Below are positions 46,246-55,413 of a stretch of 64,000 nucleotides of DNA, piece after piece. A program made the position numbers and the translations under genes. Below the pieces are notes generated by a model, which searched no databases, was not told where the DNA came from, and saw nothing but the letters and a program-made list of their open reading frames with translations. Source of the stretch: Bifidobacterium thermophilum (GTDB lineage Bacteria > Actinomycetota > Actinomycetes > Actinomycetales > Bifidobacteriaceae); contig JGZV01000009.1 in NCBI GenBank assembly GCA_000741495.1, forward strand, positions 1 to 64,000, read 5' to 3'. Each line of letters opens with the position of its first letter. The stretch's first letter is position 1.

Positions 46246-47948
46246 CGCGCACCTCCTTTCGCCGTACGCTGCCCCACGGCAGGCGGTGCCGGGGGAGCGG
46301 GGGGAGCGCCGAAGCCCATGCCTGAAGGCTCATCGGGAACAGCGGGGATGGCGGTATTGGGCTCATCGGCGTCGGCGGGCAGCTGACTCGTGGTTTCCGC
46401 AGGATCAGATGCGTCATCGTCCTGCCAGTCGCTCCAATCACCCCAGTCATTGTGTTCACCGGCTTGGTCAGGAGTGATGGCTTCCGTCTCATCATCGCCG
46501 TCCGCATGCTCACCGTGGGCGGCGTGCAAACCGCGGCCACGCCGTGCCTCGTCGCGTTTTGCCGCTTCTGCAGCGGATTTCGCGCGCTCCTTGAGCTCGT
46601 GATCGCGCAACACGGCCAACGCCTCATACTGGAACGTGTCCGACGTCAATTCCGGTTCGGGCTTGTTGGCGGCGTTCGAAATAACCAGCAGCAGCGTCAC
46701 CAGTATGGAATTCGCCACCAGGGAGGAACCACCGGCGGCCATGAACGGCATCGTCAGACCGGTCAGGGGGATGACCAGCGTGATACCGCCGACCACGGTG
46801 AACACTTGGACAGCCATTGTGAACACCAGACCGGAAGCAAGCAGCTTGCCGAACCCGTCCTTGATTTTCATCGCAGTAATCAGCCCCGAGGCGATAATCA
46901 CCAGATACAACGCGAGCACCGCCAGCAGGCCGGTCAAACCAAGCTCCTCGCCGACCGACGAGTAGATGAAATCAGAATTCGCCAACGGGGTCAGGCTTGG
47001 ATGCCCCTGGCCGAGCCCCGTACCCATCAGGCCGCCCGAAGCGAGGCCGAACAAGCCGGTCACCAACTGTTCCGAGCCACCGGCACGGTTATACACCTTC
47101 GCATCAAAGGGGTGCAGCCACGCTTCGATACGATTGTCCACGTGCGCGAACATGCGGCTCGCGGCGATGGCGCCCACCGCGAACGCGAGCATGCCGATGA
47201 TGATCCAGCTTTTCCGGCCGGTCGCCACATACAGCATGCATACGAACATCGCGAAGAACATCAACGACGTGCCCAAATCACGCTGAACCACCAGCACGCC
47301 CATCGAAATCGCCCAGACCACCATAATCGGCCCCAGGTCTTTGATGCGCGGCAACTGCAATCCCGCAATCTTCTTGCCACCCACCGCGAGCTGGTCACGA
47401 TGGTCGAACAGGTATGCCGCAAAGAAGAACGCGATGAACAGTTTGGCGAATTCGCCCGGCTGTAACGAATACGAGCCGATACCAATCCAGATGCGTGCGC
47501 CGCCGATGGTCCTGCCCAAGCCCGGAATCATCGGGGACAGCAGCAGTACGATGCCGACGACCATACTCACATACGAGAAGCGTCTCAGCACACGGTAATC
47601 ACGCAAACACGCCACCAGAATGCAACACAGAATCAGGGCGGTACACAGCCAGATCAGCTGTCGGGAACCGGCATGGGACCCTTTCTGCTGGTCGATACGA
47701 GCAATCAGGGTGATGCCGATGCCGGTGAGCAGCAGCGTACATGGCAGAATCGATTGGCTTGCGTACGGCTGGAACTTGAGCAGCAACGCCCACATGACGA
47801 TGAACAGGAACGCTGCGACACCAAGCAAAACCGCGTATTCATGCGGAAAAGTCCCGGTCGTGCGTTCAAACATCTGGAAGAAGCCGATGAAGCTGATTCC
47901 CATGGCGAGCAGCAACAACGACATCTGGCGCAGACGGGTGACGATCAT
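46242..47948 (-). CDS. rodA: SEDS peptidoglycan polymerase RodA/FtsW
   Basis: Multi-spanning glycosyltransferase that polymerises lipid II for elongation. About ten helices, with GRTIGGARIWIGIG, QPGEFAKLF, VVQRDLGTSLMFFA, LPPFDAK-like HPFDAKVYN and the late SSVGEELGLTG and MPFMAAGGSSLVAN. The C-terminus carries an unusual ~140-residue hydrophilic tail, acidic then Pro/Ala-rich, which is cytoplasmic and could be a kinase target. The ATG overlaps what would be the end of a full-length pstP reading frame. Confidence 0.95.
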   Translation of the reverse strand: MIVTRLRQMSLLLLAMGISFIGFFQMFERTTGTFPHEYAVLLGVAAFLFIVMWALLLKFQPYASQSILPCTLLLTGIGITLIARIDQQKGSHAGSRQLIWLCTALILCCILVACLRDYRVLRRFSYVSMVVGIVLLLSPMIPGLGRTIGGARIWIGIGSYSLQPGEFAKLFIAFFFAAYLFDHRDQLAVGGKKIAGLQLPRIKDLGPIMVVWAISMGVLVVQRDLGTSLMFFAMFVCMLYVATGRKSWIIIGMLAFAVGAIAASRMFAHVDNRIEAWLHPFDAKVYNRAGGSEQLVTGLFGLASGGLMGTGLGQGHPSLTPLANSDFIYSSVGEELGLTGLLAVLALYLVIIASGLITAMKIKDGFGKLLASGLVFTMAVQVFTVVGGITLVIPLTGLTMPFMAAGGSSLVANSILVTLLLVISNAANKPEPELTSDTFQYEALAVLRDHELKERAKSAAEAAKRDEARRGRGLHAAHGEHADGDDETEAITPDQAGEHNDWGDWSDWQDDDASDPAETTSQLPADADEPNTAIPAVPDEPSGMGFGAPPAPPAPPAVGQRTAKGGAR

Positions 47949-48101
47949 CCAATCACCACCCCTGTGATTCGGGGCATCGGCAGTTGGAAGGAAGCCGGGG
48001 CCCGCACCGAAGACGCACTCGGGGAGGGGCTCGCCGGCTGGCTCGCCGATGGGTTTGCCGATGGGCTCGCCTTGTTGCCGTTACTGGTGTCATCCGTGCC
48101 T

Positions 48102-49598
48102 TTATCGTTGGCTTTTTTCTGTTGCTTTGAAGCTTTTCATCTCCTGCTCGATGAGCTTGACATGACTGCGTGCCTCGTCCAGACTGTCCACGGTAATACC
48201 TTGGGCCAGTTGGTCACGCCACGATTGCGGCAAGGACGACACTTTGATGTCGGTATCCTGGACCGCGTGGAAAAGCTCTACGCCGAACACGTTGGTGGGC
48301 ACGCCCTGGTAAATCGACACGACGCCGTTATGCTCACCAATGTAGTACTTGGTTTGACTCCACCGGTACCCGGCGAATCCGCCGCCCACAATCGCGGCGA
48401 TCGCGATGATCAAAGCGGCGATAATCCCCAAACGGGATAGATGCCGACGCTTGCGGTGCACACGATTCTGCTGCGCCTGCTCACGCTGGATGGCTTTCGC
48501 CACCTCCGGATCATTCGGATCGGCGGATACGCGGCCGTCGCGTTTTTTCACGACAGGAATCTCACCGGTGTCAGTATTCGGGATTTCACCGTTCTCTTCA
48601 CGCACTTGGGACGGCTGGGCGACACGCGATTGCGGCCCCCGATCCTGCTGCTCGGCATCGCGTGTACTGCGCCCCACGCCTTGGATGAGCGCGGCTGCAC
48701 GCTGGGCGGGGGAATTCTTTCCCGCACGCAACACCGGTGCGGAAGCAACCGGCTTATGCATGATGTCGGCAATCGCTTCGAGACTCGCACTTGCCGCGCC
48801 ACCGACCAACGGGGTCTGGTGCGGCAGATCAAACGCATCGGCGTCCAAAGCCAGCGTGGCGTCACCGATAACCGCGGTGACATTGTCCGTGCTGCCGGCT
48901 TTCAATGCCATGGATACGAGCCGTTGAGCGCATTCCTCCTGATCGGACACCGTGCTGAGCATTTCCTCGATCGTGGAATCCTCGAGCACACCGCACAGGC
49001 CGTCGGAGCACAGCAGCCAACGGTCGGCGGGGTGGGCCTGGCAGATTGCGATATCCGGATGCGGGTCGATATCGAAATCGCCCAGCACACGCATAACCAC
49101 GTTGCGCTGCGGATGGTTGCGCGCCTCCGCAGCGGTGATACGACCGGTGTCGATGAGATGCTGCACATAACTGTGATCCGTGGTCATTCTTGACAGTTTG
49201 CCGTCACGGAGCAGATAGGCGCGGGAATCGCCGATATGAGCCAACACCCAGTATCCGGAAACCAATGCGACCGCGACTACGGTCGTCCCCATGCCGGCGA
49301 GCTTACGTTCGCGCTTCGCCTTGCCGACAATCGCGTCATGCGCAGCCATCACCGAGGTTTCCATCATGTTCGCCACGGTCTGCACGCTGCCCTGCTCGTC
49401 ATCCTGTTCGATATGGGCGAGCGAGCGGATAGCGATCGTGGAAGCGGTATCGCCGCCAGCGTGGCCGCCCATGCCGTCGCACATGGCGATCAAACGCTCA
49501 CCGGCGAATGAAGAATCCTGATTGTTGCTTCGAACCGTACCCACGTCGGAAACGGTGGTCGAATAAAGGAACAACGTCTGTTTGGCTGTATTCGGCAT
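48102..49598 (-). CDS. pstP: PP2C-type Ser/Thr phosphatase PstP, tail likely frameshifted
   Basis: Metal-dependent phosphatase that opposes PknA and PknB. Motifs include SDVGTVRSNNQDS, CDGMGGHAGGD, AHIGDSRAYLL, CSDGLCGVL and GSTDNVTAV; then a long linker, one helix (LGIIAALIIAIAAIVGGGFAGY) and an outer domain. The frame stops at 48102 just after an A6 run (48113-48118). With five A, the frame continues for about 57 Ser/Pro/Ala-rich codons to a TGA that overlaps the rodA start as ATGA, the pattern used through this operon. The apparent truncation may therefore be an indel. Confidence 0.93.
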   Translation of the reverse strand: MPNTAKQTLFLYSTTVSDVGTVRSNNQDSSFAGERLIAMCDGMGGHAGGDTASTIAIRSLAHIEQDDEQGSVQTVANMMETSVMAAHDAIVGKAKRERKLAGMGTTVVAVALVSGYWVLAHIGDSRAYLLRDGKLSRMTTDHSYVQHLIDTGRITAAEARNHPQRNVVMRVLGDFDIDPHPDIAICQAHPADRWLLCSDGLCGVLEDSTIEEMLSTVSDQEECAQRLVSMALKAGSTDNVTAVIGDATLALDADAFDLPHQTPLVGGAASASLEAIADIMHKPVASAPVLRAGKNSPAQRAAALIQGVGRSTRDAEQQDRGPQSRVAQPSQVREENGEIPNTDTGEIPVVKKRDGRVSADPNDPEVAKAIQREQAQQNRVHRKRRHLSRLGIIAALIIAIAAIVGGGFAGYRWSQTKYYIGEHNGVVSIYQGVPTNVFGVELFHAVQDTDIKVSSLPQSWRDQLAQGITVDSLDEARSHVKLIEQEMKSFKATEKSQR

Positions 49599-49604
49599 TC
49601 GGCA

Positions 49605-50127
49605 TCACCTCAGCTCAAACGTGGTGGCACCGATACGGACGGGAACGCGCGCGGCCAGCACGGTAGGCGCGCTGATGCGGCGCTGGTTGACGACAGTGCC
49701 GTTCGTGGACCCCAAATCCTCGATGATCCACGAACCGGAAGACGGATCCGGATAGACGCGGGCATGATGTGACGAGACGAACTCATCGTCAAGCACCACC
49801 GTGTTGGATGCAGCGCGGCCAAGCGTGATCGGCGTGTTGCCGAGCGGTACTGAACTGCCGGCCAACGGGCCGTCAATCACCACCAACAGCGACGGCTGGA
49901 CCGACTGGCGGCGGACCGGCGACGACTGTCTGACGGCGGCAGGTGCGGGGGGTCGCTGTTTTGGCGGCCTTACGGGCCTTACGGTCCCGACGCCTGCTGG
50001 ACAGCGACTTACGCGGGCTGAACGTCTCGACATCCCGACGCAACGAACGCACGACAAGCCAAAGAAACACCCACAGCAGGATGAGATACCCGTATTTGAG
50101 GATTGCAAAGGTAAGTTCGGTGGGCAT
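49605..50127 (-). pseudogene. fhaB: FHA-domain protein FhaB, frameshifted
   Basis: The membrane-anchored FHA partner of this operon. The start at 50127 gives MPTELTFAILKYGYLILLWV (an N-terminal helix) and a basic stretch. The FHA domain (VVIDGPLAGSSVPLG, TLGRAASNTVVLDD, SSHHARV, EDLGSTNGT) is encoded in another frame and ends at 49605. The switch is explained by one extra base in a G6/C6 run at 49947-49952; with five, the two halves join as one protein of about 173 aa. It is either a sequencing error or a true frameshift. The pstP start follows closely. Confidence 0.8.
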
Positions 50128-50152
50128 GACGAAAACTCGCTCTCAGGCCGGG

Positions 50153-50854
50153 TCAGTCCTGATCCTGTGACGAAGCCCAATACAGGATACGGGTGCGGCC
50201 GATGGTAATGGTGTTGCCGTCAAGCAACGTGGCCGCAGGAACCTGATGACCTTCGACGAACGTACCGTTCGTCGAGCCGAGATCGCGTGCGATCACGCCG
50301 TTATCAGTGATGTCGATTTCCAGATGCTTGCGGGAGATGCCGGGATCGTCGATGACGATATCGCAGCCTGAACCGCGGCCGATTACCGTCTTCGGTTTGG
50401 TCAGCAGGTACTGGCTGCCGTTGATTTCCAGCATCGGGCTGTCTTGTGACTGGTTGTCGGTGGTGACCGGGACTGCGTTGCCTTGCACGGATTCCGAGGT
50501 CAGCTTGAAATCGCCTTTGCTCAAGTCAAGGTCTTCCTCGAAAATCACCACGACCGGACCGACGAAAGCGTAATGCTGGCTTTTAGCGTACTGGGTGAGA
50601 TTATCGGCCAGCTCGTTGGCGAGCGCCTCGCTGCCCCACTGTTCGATGCGGTCGAAATCGGGGGTGCTCAGCTTGAACCGGTACTCGTTGGGGGCCACCG
50701 TGCGATCGCGGCCGACCGGCATAGCTTCGGAGTCGATTGCACGCTCGAGGGCGCTTGACAGGTCAACGGGTTGCAGGTCTTTCGGCCCGAACTTCGAAAA
50801 CACACCGTTGACGGCGCCTTCCACGCTCTTCTCAAAACGGTCGAGAACGCTCAT
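50153..50854 (-). CDS. fhaA: FHA-domain protein FhaA (DUF3662-FHA)
   Basis: First gene of the seven-gene envelope operon. The N-terminal DUF3662 domain (MSVLDRFEKSVEGAVNGVF to about residue 115) is joined to a C-terminal FHA domain: VIGRGSGCDIVIDD, ISRKHLEI and DLGSTNGTFV, which binds phosphothreonine. In mycobacteria FhaA binds kinase-phosphorylated partners of wall synthesis. The linker (about 25 residues) is far shorter than in M. tuberculosis, so the protein is only 233 aa. Confidence 0.92.
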   Translation of the reverse strand: MSVLDRFEKSVEGAVNGVFSKFGPKDLQPVDLSSALERAIDSEAMPVGRDRTVAPNEYRFKLSTPDFDRIEQWGSEALANELADNLTQYAKSQHYAFVGPVVVIFEEDLDLSKGDFKLTSESVQGNAVPVTTDNQSQDSPMLEINGSQYLLTKPKTVIGRGSGCDIVIDDPGISRKHLEIDITDNGVIARDLGSTNGTFVEGHQVPAATLLDGNTITIGRTRILYWASSQDQD

Positions 50855-51303
50855 AGTGATCCCTTTCTATATCCTCGTCCATCCTACGCTGTGTCGTCAC
50901 TTCGTCCAAAATCGTGCGACAATACTTGCAATTTCTTCATTCCGTGGTGCGTGGATGGTGATGGCGCCCACAAAATCATCAGAAAATGCGGCGGTTGGGG
51001 GGAGAGATGGCTTGGGATGCAGATTCTGCGGGCCGTTCCGTGCGGCGCGGATTGCGGCACGACTTGCATGGTGCGGAAAGGATACCGGCACCGTCAAACG
51101 CACAGCGATGGTGAGCCCTTCCGCAAAAACCGCATGATTCCGCCGATCCTTCATCTCGCGGTGTCGCTGTTCCCGATTCCATCCCACGGTATCGATTCCA
51201 CACCAACACAATCAGGCCGGGAGACGCACGGTATGGAGGCCGGGTCCGTTGCCTGCCGCATGCCTGTCAGCCTCGCAACTCCCTACCGGAGTAGGCTGAA
51301 AGC
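50855..51303. other. Divergent promoter region without genes
   Basis: About 450 bp between the divergent fhaA and peptidase genes. No supportable gene or repeat was found; both promoters must lie here, but I could not pick convincing -35/-10 pairs. Confidence 0.4.
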
Positions 51304-53820
51304 ATGAGTGAACTTGATACGCATACCATCGGTTCCGCCGATGGGGATACCGCATCCGCCATTGAGTGTTTCCCCGAGCGTAAGGCTCGGACGCTGCGTT
51401 TTACGTGCGGGGCGCCACGATCGGCGACCGTTATCGGCGATGGATCGCGGGCGCTGTTCCTACGTTCCGACGGTCCGGAAGACACGGTGACCGCCCTGTG
51501 GCTGAGCACCTTCGACGTTGATTGCGGTACTCACGATGAGGTTCTGCTTGCCGACCCGCGTAAGCTGCTCCCCGACGCCGACGCCGAGGAGGTTCCAGCT
51601 GAGGAGCGGGCACGCCGCGAGCGCGCACGCGAAGGCGGGCAAGGCATCGTGGCGTATTCGGTTGATGCTGCCGGCGATCGCGTAGTATTCACCATCAACA
51701 ACCAATTATTCCTCACCCAGATTGACGCGGACGGCCGTGGGGCGCGCACACGCCAGCTTGCCGTCGACACGCTGTCCCCGGTGTCTATCAGCACAAGCGG
51801 CACAGAGACGGCTGAGCGTCTCCACGCGCACGCCGCCGGTCATACTTGCGCGGATGAGGATGATGAAGCCGCCGATTTCACGCCCGCCGTCGACCACGAT
51901 GACCTGTTGCCGGTCCTGAACCCGCGTATTTCCCCTGATGGCCGCCACGTGCTGTATACCACGGGCGGGCATCTGGTCATGGTGGATATCGCCGACTGGC
52001 CTCAGGCTGATGGATCTGACGCCGATACGCCGTCGCATGACACCATCCGCGCCATCTGGGGCGTTCACGACGACGGCACCGACCCGGCAGGACGCGCGTG
52101 GACCATCGGGCTTGCGGAATTCGCGGCAGGTGAGGAAATGGACCGGTATGACGGGTTCTGGTGGTCGCCTGATTCACGGTCTGTCATCTTCGAAACCTTC
52201 GACAGCTCCGCGGAACCGGTCTGGCATATCAGCGACCCTGCGAACCCCGACCGCGACGCGACCACACGCCACTACCCGCAGGCATTGACCCGCAACGCCG
52301 AAGTCTTCCTCACGCTGGTCGATCTTGAATTCGATGAGCATGGCCGGTATTGCGGCATGGACGCCCGCCGTATCGCTTGGGACCGCGCAACATACGAGTA
52401 TCTCGCCGCCGTGCGATGGACGGCAGGCCATCGTCCGCTATTGCTCGTGCAAAATCGTTTGCAAAACCATGATCAGGTGCTCCAAGTCGAACGCGATGGT
52501 ACAACCACCGTGCTCGAAGAACATACGAACCCCCAATGGCTTGATTTGATTGCTGGTACGCCGTCATTCACCCCGGACGGACGCCTGGTGTGCGCACTCA
52601 ACGATATGGATACCGACACCAACCGTCTCACCGTCAACGGCAAGGCGTTCACTCCTGTCGGCTGGCAGGTGCGCACCGTGTTGGATGTCGGCGATGAGGA
52701 TGTGCTCGCCGTCGTGCAGCGCACACCCGACAATCCGCAGGCCGTTGAGCTTCCGGATGCGTGGGCGGATCAGGCGGATCGTCACGACGCCCGCAGCTTC
52801 GACGTGGTGCGCTTGGGCTATGACGGCTCGATCACGCCGGTCACGCTGTCTGCCGGCGTGTGGACCGCCACGCGCAATGGTCGGGGAATCGTCGTCTCCG
52901 GCAGGGATATGGATCACGCGCAATCGCGAATGGTTCACCTGGTCGCTCTCGACGCAGATGGCGATCCGGCGACCGCCGACCGGTTCCCTTCCCTTGACTA
53001 TCATTTGCGCGCCGAACTCGCCAATCATGCGGCGACACCCGGTTTTACGCCGAACACGCGGTTTGTCAGACTGGGCGGACACCGGCTGTACACCGCCATC
53101 ACCCGCCCGAGCGTCAACAGCCCGTACGCGAACGCACAGCGCCTGCCGGTACTGCTCAAGCCGTACGGGGGGCCAGGCCATCAGGAGGTCACGCTCAGTC
53201 AAGCCGCGTATTGGGATGCGCAATGGTGGGCGGATCAAGGTTTCCTGGTGGTCACCGCTGACGGTCGCGGCACCACCGGCCGTGGCCCGCGCTGGGATCG
53301 TGAGATTTTCCACGCCATGAAACAAGTCACGCTGGATGATCAGGTCGAGGCCGTGCACGCCTTACAGGAAGCGGCGCCCGAAGCGGATACCGACCGCGTG
53401 GCGATGATCGGCTGGTCGTACGGCGGGTTCTTGTCCGCACTGGCGGTGCTTGACGCACCAGAAACGGTTCAAGCGGCATGCGCGGGCGCGCCGCCCACCG
53501 ATTGGACCTTGTACGACACGCACTACACCGAACGCTACCTTGGTCTCGACCCGGAAACCTACCGCGCCAACAGCATTATCGAGGACGCGCCACGGTTGAG
53601 CCGGCCGCTCATGCTGATCCACGGGTTCGCGGACGACAATGTGAGCATCGCCAACTCGCTGCGCCTGTCACAAGCCTTGATGGCCGCAGGCAAGCCGCAC
53701 ACCTTCCTGCCGCTCACCGGTATCACCCATATGACCAACGACCCGACAGTCGCACGCAGTCTGCTCATTCTGCAACGCGACTTCCTGATCCAAGCACTGG
53801 GCATCGCACCGCGAGCATAA
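51304..53820 (+). CDS. S9-family prolyl peptidase, DPP-IV-like
   Basis: An 838-aa cytoplasmic serine peptidase of family S9. N-terminal beta-propeller segments (PRISPDGRHVLYTT, FWWSPDSRSVIFE, PSFTPDGRLVCAL) are followed by the alpha/beta hydrolase domain with Ser in GWSYGGFLS, Asp in ADDNVSIANS and His809 in THMTND. It likely removes dipeptides from proline-containing peptides. No signal peptide is seen. A hairpin follows the stop. Confidence 0.93.
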   Translation: MSELDTHTIGSADGDTASAIECFPERKARTLRFTCGAPRSATVIGDGSRALFLRSDGPEDTVTALWLSTFDVDCGTHDEVLLADPRKLLPDADAEEVPAEERARRERAREGGQGIVAYSVDAAGDRVVFTINNQLFLTQIDADGRGARTRQLAVDTLSPVSISTSGTETAERLHAHAAGHTCADEDDEAADFTPAVDHDDLLPVLNPRISPDGRHVLYTTGGHLVMVDIADWPQADGSDADTPSHDTIRAIWGVHDDGTDPAGRAWTIGLAEFAAGEEMDRYDGFWWSPDSRSVIFETFDSSAEPVWHISDPANPDRDATTRHYPQALTRNAEVFLTLVDLEFDEHGRYCGMDARRIAWDRATYEYLAAVRWTAGHRPLLLVQNRLQNHDQVLQVERDGTTTVLEEHTNPQWLDLIAGTPSFTPDGRLVCALNDMDTDTNRLTVNGKAFTPVGWQVRTVLDVGDEDVLAVVQRTPDNPQAVELPDAWADQADRHDARSFDVVRLGYDGSITPVTLSAGVWTATRNGRGIVVSGRDMDHAQSRMVHLVALDADGDPATADRFPSLDYHLRAELANHAATPGFTPNTRFVRLGGHRLYTAITRPSVNSPYANAQRLPVLLKPYGGPGHQEVTLSQAAYWDAQWWADQGFLVVTADGRGTTGRGPRWDREIFHAMKQVTLDDQVEAVHALQEAAPEADTDRVAMIGWSYGGFLSALAVLDAPETVQAACAGAPPTDWTLYDTHYTERYLGLDPETYRANSIIEDAPRLSRPLMLIHGFADDNVSIANSLRLSQALMAAGKPHTFLPLTGITHMTNDPTVARSLLILQRDFLIQALGIAPRA

Positions 53821-53851
53821 CCGGCATACGGATTCAGCGCATCGGAACACA

Positions 53852-53894
53852 CTGGAGTATTGGCCATTCGCAGCTTGGATGACCAATACTCCAG
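53852..53894 (+). terminator. Hairpin after the S9 peptidase gene
   Basis: Stem CTGGAGTATTGG (53852-53863) with CCAATACTCCAG (53883-53894), loop of 19 nt, 30 bp after the stop. No long T-tract. Confidence 0.65.
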
Positions 53895-53921
53895 CAAACC
53901 GTTTCGACTACAGTAGATGCC

Positions 53922-54977
53922 ATGACTATTCCGCTGATCGACGAGAGCCACTATCAGGCGCAAATGGACACTGTGGTCCTGCCCGCGCTGAAACGCTGCA
54001 GCGCCGAAGGATGGATGGATCCCGCGCAAGCCCCCGGTCTCGACCAGCCGGCAACGGAAGGCAAACTGCATTACGTATGCTATGACGCCAGGGAATTCGA
54101 CAAACTCAACATCGACGGCGCCACGGCAATGTTCAACGGGGCGATCGTCATCTCACACGGTTTCACCGAATTCACAGCCAAATACAGCGAAATCATCTGG
54201 TATTTCCTACTCGCCGGATATTCCGTATGCTTCCTGGAACACCGCGGCCACGGCCATTCCGTACGCGACGTGGACAATCCGTCCCTCGTCTGGATCGACG
54301 ACTGGCACCGGTATGTCGCCGACCTCAACAAATTCGCCTTCAACATCGGCCGCGAATACGCTGGAGGACGCCCCCTGTTCCTGTACAGCCATTCGATGGG
54401 CGGCGGTATCGGCGCATCCCTGCTGGAAATCTACCCCGACACCTTCGACCGGGCCGTCCTATCCAGCCCGATGATCGCCCCACAAACCGGCATGCCGAAC
54501 TGGATCGCCTATCTCGTCTCAAGCCTGATGTGCGCATGCGGGCAAGGCAAACACATCGTATTCGGCCAAAGCGAGTTCACGCCGGAACTCAACATGAACG
54601 ATTATCCGGGGGCATGCGAGGCACGCGTACGCTGGTATCAGCAACAACGCGTCAACGACGTACACAACCAAACGTATGCTGCGACCTTCTCCTGGGTACG
54701 ACAGTCACTCCAACTGTCACACGCGGTACAGAAACCACGGGCATGCGCCAATATCGACACCCCGCTGCTCCTCTTCCAAGCGGGACGCGACCAATGGGTG
54801 CTCAACGAAGCGCAGAACCGGTTCATCCACTGGGTGATCAACGCCGGGGGAGATGCGAAACTCGTGCGCATCCCCACCTCCCTGCATGAAATCTTCAGCA
54901 TGCCGAACGATATCCTCGGGCCATACCTTGAGCGGATTCTCGCGTTCTACGCGGATGCAGACGAGCTGGACCACTGA
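53922..54977 (+). CDS. Alpha/beta hydrolase, lysophospholipase-like
   Basis: A 351-aa hydrolase like monoacylglycerol lipases and lysophospholipase L2. The oxyanion region is VISHGFTEFTAKY, the next strand gives FLEHRGHGHS, the nucleophile Ser is in YSHSMGGGIG, Asp in AGRDQWV and His in SLHEIF. No secretion signal. It follows the peptidase gene by 100 bp but beyond its hairpin, so it may have its own promoter. Confidence 0.88.
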   Translation: MTIPLIDESHYQAQMDTVVLPALKRCSAEGWMDPAQAPGLDQPATEGKLHYVCYDAREFDKLNIDGATAMFNGAIVISHGFTEFTAKYSEIIWYFLLAGYSVCFLEHRGHGHSVRDVDNPSLVWIDDWHRYVADLNKFAFNIGREYAGGRPLFLYSHSMGGGIGASLLEIYPDTFDRAVLSSPMIAPQTGMPNWIAYLVSSLMCACGQGKHIVFGQSEFTPELNMNDYPGACEARVRWYQQQRVNDVHNQTYAATFSWVRQSLQLSHAVQKPRACANIDTPLLLFQAGRDQWVLNEAQNRFIHWVINAGGDAKLVRIPTSLHEIFSMPNDILGPYLERILAFYADADELDH

Positions 54978-55041
54978 CAGGCCCAGGCAAGACCCGGCAC
55001 GGACAGACACACCATCCAGCCGGCGAGCGCTATCCGCCCGC

Positions 55042-55135
55042 CATGCGACGCACCCGTCACACCACAGCCAGATACCAGCCGATCACACCCCGAATCAGCC
55101 GCTATCCGCCTACGGTGCGACGCAATAGTCACACC
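55042..55135. repeat. Pair of 22-bp dyad sites, family C
   Basis: Sites at 55042-55063 (CATGCGAC-GCACCC-GTCACACC) and 55114-55135 (GGTGCGAC-GCAATA-GTCACACC), centres 72 bp apart. Both are preceded by GCTATCCGCC and followed by CAGATAC, so homology extends to about 48 bp. They lie between convergent genes. Confidence 0.75.
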
Positions 55136-55202
55136 ACGGACAGATACGCCGTCATCAGGCGACCTCGGCGCTCGCCGGCCATCCGTCTCGGACGGGGCTC
55201 AA

Positions 55203-55382
55203 TCATTCACTGTCATCATCGTCAAGAATCGACTTGAACGGAGCGTCCGGCAGGAATCCGTCATAGGAATGCCAGCGACGTTCAAGCTCCTTGTTCGCCT
55301 CGTCATGTTCGCGTTGGCCGTGTTTCGCGTATTCACGCAACTCGTTCGGCCCCATCATCTTCACGTCTGCCATGTCTCCCAT
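55203..55382 (-). CDS. Small acidic protein, function unknown
   Basis: About 59 aa, with MADVKMMGPNELREYAKHGQ at the front and a run of Asp near the end. A charged helical middle (REHDEANKELERRW) is likely. Two starts are possible, 55382 and 55373; neither has a clean Shine-Dalgarno. It lies upstream of nothing on its strand and just downstream of the C-S lyase start-to-end run. I do not recognise the family. Confidence 0.55.
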   Translation of the reverse strand: MGDMADVKMMGPNELREYAKHGQREHDEANKELERRWHSYDGFLPDAPFKSILDDDDSE

Positions 55383-55413
55383 GCTAGCCGCAAGAGCACG
55401 CGGCTCGGCAGTC

